A DNA stretch of 62,000 bases. Origin: Zygnema cylindricum (taxonomy: Eukaryota > Streptophyta > Zygnematophyceae > Zygnematales > Zygnemataceae). A program made the translations under genes and the position numbers. This document shows, piece after piece, positions 8,390-17,900 of the stretch (position 1 is its first letter; the number at the start of each line of letters is the position of its first letter). The stretch covers positions 1 through 62,000 of the forward strand of contig JBBHKE010001155.1 in assembly GCA_037447655.1 (NCBI GenBank), given 5' to 3'. The notes beneath the pieces were generated by a model. That model made no database searches. It was given only the letters and a program-made list of their open reading frames with translations, and had not been told where the DNA came from.

Positions 8390-9434
8390 TGTTGAAATTA
8401 ATAGATTTCTAGAGTATTTTCTAGGTTTAAATATGTTAGTATAAAAGAAAAGAAAAGGACGGGCAGCCTGCCTCCACCTCTCCTCTCTCTAGCCCCCATA
8501 CTTGTTGTAGTCACTAAAGGATAGAGAGGGTGGTTGATCCATGGCTGCCTTAGTTCAACAGGCAGTTATTTTTAGTAGGTTACTAAAAATATACCTAACG
8601 GATCCGAGATTTGATCCCGGTACCTGCGGTTCGTCAAGTTGGCCGATATCGGTCAGCTTTATCCTATAAGACTAGGACCAATGCTAAGTGATATATTATG
8701 TGATAGATATATATATATATATATTTAAAGAGGAACGAATCCATTTAACTAAAACTGTATATGGCATATATAGATACAATTTTATGAAAGTACAAAGTAT
8801 GATCCTATTTCGAAACGGATACCACGCATTTTGTTTCGACAGTGAAACAAATGTCGCTCAAGTATTTATAACGGCTAAGATTGCGTCTCGGTGCAAATCC
8901 AACGGCGCACATCATCACCGAAATCCCGGAGTGGTCACTTTGGCGTTTTGTGACGTGGCATGATATGGAGCCACGTGGAGAGATGACATTCGGTCATGGG
9001 AATGCGGAGGAAAATACGGACGAGTGAAAAGCGGACACGCGTTCGCTTAATAGCCTTATCCTACATAGGCCGTAAAAAAGGTACACCGGTAGTAGTACTT
9101 TTTGGTACGGTACAGTAATCTGATTGGTCCGTACTTCAGTAGATACAAGTAATTAGAGGGAATCATGACTTAAAAAAAATTGGTTGGTATTCACCTCTCC
9201 CTTTGAGAGTTTGTACAAATTGGCATTTTTAGTGTCTCATAACTTATCGGCTGGTTGGCCGTTTTCAGTGATTCTTTTTTCTACCGACTCAAGGGACTCC
9301 ATGCTGCATAGGGTTGCAGTCAAACTGTCATTTTGCCTTCCTAGAGAGCAGTGGTTGTGGCTTGAAGTGGGTTAGTTTAATATTATCTAGAGGCTTCCTA
9401 TATTCTGTGGTCCAATGGAGGACACAGAATTGCA
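8390..9434 (+). repeat. 3' LTR of element H
   Basis: Starts TGTTGAAATTAATAG directly after AAAATAAGGGGAG and ends GACACAGAATTGCA. It includes the conserved hairpin, an AT dinucleotide run near 8706-8724, the antisense T-arm-like module near 8610-8640 and the GTAC-rich U3. No partner 5' LTR remains in the window. Confidence 0.85.
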
Positions 9435-9779
9435 CGGATAACACGTGGCAAGTTCCTAAACGATCGAAAGACATCCGGAAAAAAAGATGACAACTCTGGA
9501 TGTGATTAATGTCACATTATGGCGATGTCGTACAAGGATCGTACAGAAAGTACTCCGGCGCCTATATTTTCATGTACGGTACAGTCGTAGGATTTGTCCG
9601 TACCTTGTACCTCGTATAGTCGTATGATTTCGTTCCGTGTTGACGTAGAATTTCAATGGTCAACACGAAACGACGACCATTGAAATTTAACGGTCAACAA
9701 AGATTATTTCGGCAAGTCAAAATCACACGTGGCATCATCCTATAGGATGCCTGAGAAAAAAATGACAGATTGACGACGA
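9435..9779 (+). other. Orphan U3-like fragment, no gene
   Basis: Contains CACGTGGCA and GTAC motifs like those of the LTR U3 regions (GTCGTACAAGG, CGTACAGAAAGTAC). It is therefore probably a leftover of another LTR, but I cannot assign it to one of the families. It includes a strong inverted repeat (separate entry). No coding potential seen. Confidence 0.5.
9649..9687. repeat. 13-bp perfect inverted repeat
   Basis: AATTTCAATGGTC (9649-9661) and GACCATTGAAATT (9675-9687) are perfect complements around a 13-nt spacer. A further GTTGAC/GTCAAC pair lies outside them. TTGAC cores resemble WRKY W-boxes, but function is unknown. Confidence 0.7.
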
Positions 9780-10297
9780 GTTTTTCGCCACATGGTCACT
9801 TTGGCGGTTTTTGGACATGGCGTTACCTGGCGACATGTGGAGAGATAACATTTGGTCGCAAGAATTCCGGGGAACATAAAGACGAGTGAAATGTAGACAC
9901 GCGTCCACTCAATGGCCTTGTCGTACAGAGGCCGTACAAAAAGTACATCGGCCGTAGTACCTTTCTGTACTGTACAATTATCAAATAAGAAGGTACTGCA
10001 GTAGATAGGGGTTGTGAGAGGGGTTAAGACTTAGCAATTTTTTCGGTAGACAGCCACCTCTCCCATTGAGAGTTTGTATAAATTGGTATCCTTGCCACCT
10101 CATAACGTATCAGCTGGTTGGCCGTTTTCATTGATTCATTTTGCTACAGACTCAAGGGAGTCCATACTGCAAAATGGTGTAGTCAGATTGTCAACTTGTT
10201 TGCTTGGGCAGTAGTGGTTGTGGTTCAAAGTGGGTTAGTTAATAACTAACTAGAGACTTCCTAAATTCTGTAGTCTAATGGTGGACACAGAATTGCA
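9780..10297 (+). repeat. 5' LTR of element D, truncated at its start
   Basis: Similar to the right part of the D 3' LTR (58442-59044): the U3 block with ACACGCGTCCACTCAA, the TATA-like TTGTATAAATTGG, the GACTC-loop-GAGTCC element and the end GACACAGAATTGCA. The first half of the LTR, with the hairpin, is missing. Confidence 0.7.
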
Positions 10298-10575
10298 AGT
10301 TATGGGCCCACCCTGTAGGGTGCCTATCTTCAACGGATCTGGGTTCATCTATTGGGAAGCCATGATGATAGGGGCTTTCTGCGAAAAACGATATTAGGGT
10401 ATTATCAATGGACAAGTGAAACATCCACCTTAGGGAAATCCACCAGGGTTTGGTGGAATAAGGTTTCCTAGAGTAGCATGTGCTGCAGCAAAGGAGGTAG
10501 ATGATAAGGACAGCAGTGTGTGCGAAAAAGGGAAAGAGGAGACACCTCTTTCTTATATTGCTCTTATTCCCACAA
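10298..10575 (+). pseudogene. Element D, PBS and start of gag
   Basis: Begins AGTTATGGGCCCACC, a one-base variant of the copia PBS, directly after the LTR. The reading VMGPP...VPIFNGSGFIYWEAMMIGAFCEKR is recognisable but has several stops (for example at the codon usually reading Trp-Gly after EKRY). It is cut at 10575 by element C and continues at 23486. Confidence 0.85.
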
Positions 10576-11638
10576 TTTGAAATCGATGGTTCATTTAGTA
10601 TTTTCTAAGTCTAAATTGGAATTTAGAAAGAAGCCAAGGCAGTCTACCTCTAACTTCTATCTCCAACTCCCACCCTTGTTGCAGTCACTGAGAAGTTGGA
10701 GAGGAAGCTAGAGCCATGGCTACCTAGGCTATCCAGAGGTTTACGGGAAATAAATTAGTTGATTTACGGATAGGTAGGTTTATTTGCTAAAAGGAGTATG
10801 TCAGAACCAGGATTTGATCTTGGTACCTGTCGACCGTCAGAACGCCGGTAGCCGGTAGCCTTATCCGTTAAGTATAGGCAGAAAGTTATATACTAATAGG
10901 TTTGATGTTTATTTAAATGTTGCCACGTAGGAAAATTCATTTAACGGCGGAACTTTACGGATACATAGATCCAGTAATGTAAAAGTACGGATTTCGGTAT
11001 GAATAACAAACGAGTACCGACATTTTGTTTCTTTTACAAAACAAATACCGCAGAAGCATTTATGACGGCTACGATTGAAATCTGCATTCAATCTGACAGC
11101 CGAAAAGAAAGCCGAGATCGCGAAAGAGATTCTCGGTTGTTTGTGGTCATCGCCACATCGAATGACACGTGGCACGATTACGTTGGATCACAGCATCTCT
11201 GGGGATTACAAGACGGAATCCAGATATAACCTGTGTCGACATTTAGGCCATGTCGAACAATATCCGTACATAAAGTACACCGGCAGCTGTACTTTTGTGT
11301 ACGTCAATGTAAAATGATTGGTGTCGTACACCAATCGATAGAGTTTTAGCGAGAGATATGACATAGAAAAATTGGTATATAGGACCCTCTCTCCCAGAGA
11401 ACTTCTGTACAAAAAGTCAACTTTGACCCTCCATAACTTACTGCTAAGGGGAGAAAGTTTAGAGATTTTTTTTGCTATCGACTCAGGGGAGTCTTGCCTT
11501 CACACAGGTGAAGGTGGTCAAAGTTTTTGTTTTTCGGGGTGGCGGTTATTTGTGTTGAAAGACAAAGGAGTCAGGGTTATCCTAGAGGCTTTGTGTGAGC
11601 TGCTTACTCTGAGGTCCTATAGAGGTCTTAGTGTTGCA
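10576..11638 (+). repeat. 5' LTR of element C
   Basis: Partner of 22416-23480. The first bases are altered (TTTGAAATCG instead of TGTAGAAATCG). The end is GTGTTGCA. The left flank CACAA and the right flank CATAA after 23480 form a TSD with one mismatch. The LTR hairpin (10650-10668 with 10694-10711) and an antisense T-arm-like stem-loop (10807-10823) are clear. The ATG found near the end of other LTRs is ATA here. Confidence 0.85.
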
Positions 11639-13877
11639 AGTTATGGGCCCACCATCTAGGGTGCCTATATTCAAAGGAGTTGGCTTCATATACTGAGAAA
11701 GTATGATGACTTGAGCTCTATGTGAGAAATAATTTTGGGGAATAGTGAGTGGACGGGTGAGGGGTCCATCCAGCCTTGGGATACCTCCAAGGTTTACTGG
11801 AGGCAGATTCACTAGAGATGCAGATCCATCTTCAACGGAGGAGACAAAGGAAAAAGAGGTGGGGGACAAAGGAAAGGAGAAGGAGACAACCACACCAATA
11901 GCAACTGGTTCGGCATTCATGTCACCTATTCCGAGGAACGAGGAGAATGATACTGATACGTGGGACTTTAACTATATGGCGGCAAAGCACTTCATCCTCC
12001 GCCATCTTACTCAAAGACTTGCATGTCCTCATTTGCAGGTAGAAAGGGCATCCGATCTTTGGATGGCTCTTATAGAGATGTACCAAAGTGGTACGATTCA
12101 GCAACAACAGTTGGCTGATCAGAAAGTTAAGGAGTATGTATACAAAGGGGGAAACATGTTGGATTTTTGCAATGAGCTTGCTACACTCTTCATGGAGCTA
12201 CAGAGTGCGGGAAAAGATTTTAGTGAAAAAGAAAAGGTTAACAGTCTACTGATGAAGTTACCCGATGAGTTCGAGAACATAGTCAACCGTGTGTAGGACT
12301 TGCCAGACTCAAGGTGGATATGGAACTCAGTGGTAGGAATGATTCTCGTTCGGGAGAATACAATTGAGATCCGAAAGGGAGGAAAGAGTGGGCAAGCATT
12401 GGCAGCTGAGACCAACTGGAGGAACAAGGATTCCTGGAGACCGGTCGGAAATTACGGAGGAGGGGAGCAGAAAAATCAGACCGACGAGTTTGGACCAAGG
12501 GCTCCCAAGGGTTAATGTCATTTCTGTAAGAAACCAAGGCACTATATGGCGGAGTGCACTAAGCTAACCGAGCTTCGGTCAAAGGAAAGACAGACTGGTG
12601 GAACCCCGAGAGGAAAGAAAAAAGCCCTTGTGACACAGGTACATGAGGTGGAATCCAAAGACGAAGACGATGAGCTCCTATTGGATGAGGAGTTGGAAGC
12701 GACAAACGAGGTAGAAATTCCACGAAAGCAGAAATGTGCTTTCGGTGGATTGAAAGGTGAAGCAGACTGGATTGTAGATTCAGGTGCCTCCATACACATG
12801 TGTAAGGATAAACACCTGTTCACTAAGATAAGAAAGATTCCCACCGTAGAGATAGAGTACGGGGATGGGAGGATAGTTACTACTACTCTTGTAAAATCGG
12901 TAGATCTGAAAGTGTTGGTAGAAAGAAAGACATCCATAGTTACATTCTCCGATGTATTGTTTATTTCGGAGCTGAAAAAAACCTCATCTCTACGTCTGTA
13001 TTAGATGATAAGGGTTTTGATACTAGCACTAGCAAAGGATTCTTTACTGCTAGTTTTGAGGAGGAAGTTTATTTCACCGCTGAAAAAGGTAGCCAAAGGA
13101 TGTTTAGGCTGATTTTAAGCAATGAAAGGAAGAAACTTTATTATGTTGGTGTTCATGATATAATGATGTGGCATAAGAGGTTAGGGCATGTGAATCTAGA
13201 TAAGCTAAGAGAGATGAAAAAGATGGGAGTGGTGGAAGGAATTCAGTTCAGTGAGAGTGAGAATCTAAGTGATTGTAGTGGATGTGCTCAAGGTAAACCA
13301 TATAGGGGAGAAAAAATTTTAGATTTAGTACACACAGATATTTGGGGATTGACTAAAGTGCCCTCACCTGGGGGGAAGAGATTTATAATGACTATCATTG
13401 ATGATTGGTCTCGGTATTCCGGGGTGTATTTTTTGAAAAACAAGTAAGAAGCTCAGGATTGTTTTAGACAATATAAAGCATGGAGCGAAAAACTACATGA
13501 AACTCCAATCAAGATAGTAAAGAGTGACAATGGTGGAGAGTATACTTCTAACCAGTTTGAGGATTTTCTGAGGGAAGATGGAGTTCAACACCAAAAGACA
13601 GTTCCAAAAAACGCGGAAAAAAATGGTGTAGGTGAATGATTAAATAGGACACTAAGTGATAGTGTTAGAAGTATGTTGTCAGATAAAATGATAGGAAAAA
13701 GGTTTTGGGCAGAAGCAATGAACTGCGCTAATTACCTCAAAAATAGAGATTTTACCTCAGCTATAAAAGATCAAACACCTTATGAGAGATGGACATGCCG
13801 AAAACCAAACATTTCTCAATTAAAGGTTTTCGGCAGTCAAGTATTCAGTCTATATACAGATCGGTCTAATTGGAAGC
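11639..13877 (+). pseudogene. Element C, gag to integrase, left part
   Basis: Family B-like polyprotein (about the same layout as the intact copy at 14908-19266). It shows an altered PBS AGTTATGGGCCCACC, gag, a zinc knuckle broken by a stop (near 12513), a DSGAS protease site, HKRLGHVNL/CSGCAQGK and HTDIWG. Breaks include a TAG near 12294, a frameshift near 12980, a TAA at 13445-13447 and a TGA near 13638. A short deletion removes part of the segment after CAQGK. The sequence is cut at TDRSNWKL by element B and resumes at 20334. Confidence 0.9.
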
Positions 13878-13948
13878 TGTAGAAACTAATGGTTTTATTA
13901 GTATTTTCTAGGTCTGAAAAGAAATATAGAAGTCGAGGCAGTCTATCT

Positions 13949-14010
13949 CTAACTTCTCTCTCCAACTCTCAAACTTGTCGCAGTCACTGAGAAATTGGAG
14001 AGGAAGCTAG
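13949..14010 (+). other. Conserved LTR hairpin, family B version
   Basis: The left arm CTAACTTCTCTCTCCAACT (13949-13967) pairs with AATTGGAGAGGAAGCTAG (13993-14010). The loop holds ACTTGTCGCAGTCACTGA. The same loop sits on different but still complementary stems in families A, C and G. Confidence 0.7.
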
Positions 14011-14087
14011 AGCCATGGCTACCTTGGCTATCCTGAGGTTTACGGGAATTTTATATTAGGGTTTATATATTTAATTAAAATGTATGT

Positions 14088-14160
14088 GCCGGCGGCAGGA
14101 TTTGATCCTTGTACCTGCCGGCCGGCAGACACAATGTAGCCGGTAGCCTTAGCCGTTTCA
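14088..14160 (-). other. Antisense tRNA-like module in B LTR
   Basis: On the minus strand AAGGATCAAATCC fits the B-box pattern and is preceded by an AACGGCTAAGGC segment resembling a D arm. TTTT follows. The T stem is only partly paired here, so this is supported mainly by its equivalents in the C and G LTRs. Confidence 0.4.
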
Positions 14161-14540
14161 TCTAGCGGTAGTGTTACCTAGCATATAGTTTGATAATTAT
14201 TTATATATGTATACAAGCGATAAACCATTTAACTAGAATTAATTACGGGATACATAGATCCAGTAATATGTAATGTACGACTTACGGTACGGACATAAAT
14301 CAGTACCGCGCATTTGTTTCGTAAATGAAACAAATACCGCGCATGTATTTATTACGGCTACGATTAAAGCCGAATTTAATCGGACGGCCGGGATTAGCGC
14401 CGAGATCGCGGAGGAAGATTTCGGCGGTTTGTGGCCATCGCCACATCGGATGACGCGTGGCAAAATTCCATTGGATTGTGGAAACTCCGGAGATTATGGC
14501 ACCGAATCCGGATTTGACATGTGTCGACATTTTGGCCATG

Positions 14541-14583
14541 TCGTACAATATCCGTACATAAAGTACACCGGCAGCTGTACTTT
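14541..14583 (+). promoter_or_regulatory. GTAC-rich U3 block with inverted repeat
   Basis: TCGTACAA, TCCGTACAT and the inverted repeat AAAGTAC (14560-14566) / GTACTTT (14577-14583) are packed in 43 bp. CGTACAA is the known core of SBP-box transcription factor sites in plants. The block recurs in every LTR family here with changes in spacing sequence, so it is probably a transcriptional control region; binding is an inference. Confidence 0.5.
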
Positions 14584-14907
14584 TGCGTACGGAACTCAAT
14601 TCTGATTGGTTCCGTACATCAGTAGATAGAGTCTGTGAGAGAGATAGGACTTAGAAAAATTAGAAGATAGGACCCTCTCTCCCAGAGAGCTTCTGTACAA
14701 AAAGGTCAACTTTGACCCTCCATAACTTACTGCTCAGGGGAGCAAATTCAGAGATTCTTTTTGCTATCGACTCAGGGGAGTCTTCTCTTCACAGGGGTGA
14801 AGTTGGTCAGAGTTTTTGTCTGCCAGGGTGGCAGTTATTTTTGCTTAAACACAAAGGGGTCAGGATTATCCTAGAGGCTTCTTGGAAGCTGTCCACTCTG
14901 AGGACTT

Positions 14908-17900
14908 ATGGAGGTCTCAGAGTTTCAGGTTATGGGCCCACCCTCTAGGGTGCCAATATTTAATGGAACTGGCTTCATATACTGGGAAAGTATGATGATA
15001 GGAGCTCTATGCGAAAAAAGGTTTTGGGGGATAGTGAGTGGACGATTGGGGCGTCCATCAAGTCTTGGAATTCCTCCAGGGTTTAAAGGAAGCAGATTCA
15101 CTAGGAAAGAGGATTCACCTTCAACGGAGGAAACAAAGGAAGGAGAGGTGGTGGACAAAGGAAAGGAGAAGGAGGCGACCACACCAATAGCAACTGGTTT
15201 AGCATTCATGTCACCTATTCCGAGGAACGAGGAGAATGATACTGAAACCTGGGACTTCAACAATATGGCGGCAAAGCACTTCATCCTACGCCATCTCACT
15301 CAAGGACTTGCATGTCCTCATTTGCAGGTAGAGAGGGCATCCGATCTTTGGATGGCTCTCATAGAGATGTACCGAAGTGGTACGATTCAGCAACAACAGT
15401 TGGCTGATCAGAAAGTTAAGGAGTATGTATACAAAGGGGGAAATATGTTGGATTTTTGCAATGAGCTTGCTACACTCTTCATGGAGCTAGAGAGTGCGGG
15501 TAAAGTTTTTAGTGAAAAAGAAAAAGTTAACTGTTTACTAATGAAGTTACCTGATGAGTTCGAGAACATAGTCAACCGTGTGCAGGACTTGCCGGACTCA
15601 AGGTGGATATGGAACTCAGTGGTAGGGATGATTCTCGTTCGAGAGAATACGATTGAGATCCGAAGGGGAGGAAAGAGTGGCCAAGCCTTGGCAACAGCGA
15701 CCGATTGGAGGAACAAGGATTCCCGGAAACCAGTCAGAAACTATGGGGGTAGGGAGCGGGAAAAACAGGTTGGCGAGTTCGAACCAAGGGCTCCCAAAGG
15801 TTTATGTCATTTTTGTAAGAAACCTGGGCACTATATGGCAGAGTGCACCAAGCTAACCGAGCTTCGGTTAAAGGAGGGGCAGACCGGTGGTACCCCGAGA
15901 GGAAAGAAAAAGGCCCTTGTCACACAGGTACTTGAGGCGGAATCCGAGGACGAGGACGATGAGCTCCTTTTGGATGAGGAGTTGGAGGCGAAAACTGAGG
16001 TTGAAATTCCACGAAGGCAGAAATGTGCTTACGGTGGATTGAAAGGTGAAGCAGGCTGGATTATAGATTCAGGTGCCTCAATGCACATGTGTAAGGATAG
16101 ACACCTGTTCACTAAGATAAGAAAGATTCCCACCGTAGAGATAGAGTACGGGGATGGGAGGATAGTCACCACTACTCTTGTAGGATCGGTAGATCTGAAA
16201 GTGTTAGTTGAAGGAAAGACATCCATATTAACATTCTCCGATGTATTGTTTATTCCGGAGCTGAACAAAAACCTTATCTCTACATCAGTATTAGATGATA
16301 AGGGTTTTTTCACTAGCACTAGGGAAGGAGTCTTTACTGCTAGTTTTGAGGAGGATGTCTATTTCATTGCTGAGAAAGGTAGCCATGGGATGTTTAGGCT
16401 GATCTTAAGTAATGAAACGAAGAAACTTTATTATGCTGGTGTTCATGATATTATGATGTGGCATAAGAGGCTTGGGCATGTGAATCTAGATAAGTTAAGA
16501 GAGATGAAAAAGATGGGAGTGGTGGAAGGGATTCAGTTCAGTGAGAGTGATGATATAAGTGATTGTAGTGGGTGTGCTCAAGGTAAAGCACACAGATTAC
16601 CCTTTCCAAAAACAGCCACCTACAAGGGAGAAAAACTTCTAGATCTAGTACACACAGATATTTGGGGACCGGCTAGAGTGCCCTCACCGGGGGGGAAGAG
16701 ATTTATGATGACTATAACTGATGATTGGTCTCGGTATTCCCGAGTATATTTTTTGAAAAACAAGTCAGAAGCTGAGGACTGTTTTAGACAATATAAAGCA
16801 TGGAGCGAAAAACTCCATGAAACTCCAATCAAGAGAGTAAGGAGTGACAATGGTGGAGAGTATACTTCTAACCAGTTTGAGGATTTTTTGAGGGAAGATG
16901 GGGTTCAACACCAAAAGACAGTGCCAGAAAATCCTGAACAGAATGGGGTAGCTGAAAGGTTAAATAGAACACTAAGTGATAGTGCTAGAAGTATGTTGTC
17001 GGATAAGAAGATAGGAAAAAGGTTTTGGGCAGAAGCAATGAACTGTGCTAATTACCTCAAAAATAGAGTTCTTACTTCAGCTATAAAAGATCAAACACCT
17101 TATGAGAGATGGACAGGCCGGAAACCAGACTTATCTCATTTAAAGGTTTTCGGCAGTCAAGTATTCAGTCTAGATACTGATCGATCCAATTGGAAGCTAG
17201 ATCCTAAAGGAAAACCGGGATACTTATTAGGATATGATGAGGATGTTAAAGGATATAGAGTTTATGATCTAAAAAGAGAAGATATAATCTTAGTAAAGCA
17301 TCTAGTAGTTATGGATGAAGGAAAGTCTGTGGATCCCTTCAAATATACAAAGTCAGTAAAAATCAGATTTGAGTCAGAAAATTCTGATGACTTTGAGCTT
17401 CCTAACTATCCAGGTTTTAGAGACGATGACATTCTTGCAGGAACAAATCAGACCGAAAAGGACTCGGCTGTGGAAACTCCAGTGACAACTCTACTCGAAG
17501 CGGAAGACGTGGTGGAAATTGATTCGGAATCATGGGATAGGGGAGAAGCCGAGTTTGTTCGAAAGAATCCACGAGAACCATCTATTCCGGCCTCAGATTT
17601 TGAGGGAGGGAGGAGAAGTAGCAAAAGACTGCAAGAAAAACAGGTTAATAACAAGGTAACTAAACTATCTCATCAAGATGAACCTCAAACTTATCGAGAG
17701 GCGATGACTTGTCCAGAAAGAAACCGGTGGAAGACAGCCATCAATGAGGAGATGGCTTCAATCATGGCAGCCGATACTTGGGAGCTGGTGGACTGTCCAC
17801 CTAACCGAAAACCAATCGGTTGTAAGTGGGTTTTCAAACTGAAACTGAACCCAGATAACACAATCGAGCGCTACAAGGCCAGATTAGTGGCAAAGGGATT

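Larger units (their letters stand above)
13878..14927 (+). repeat. 5' LTR of element B
   Basis: Starts TGTAGAAACTAATGG and ends GGTCTCAGAGTTTCA. Order of parts: hairpin, antisense T-arm-like module, GTAC/CGCGTGG-rich U3, a CTCTCTCCCAGAGAG dyad, the R hairpin and the gag start codon. Where family A has TATAAA this family has TACAAAAA, so its core promoter is not an obvious TATA box. Confidence 0.95.

Noticed and set aside
9435-9779. Missing left end of the I LTR or of the D LTR
   Set aside because: It has U3-like motifs but I could not align it to either; left unassigned.
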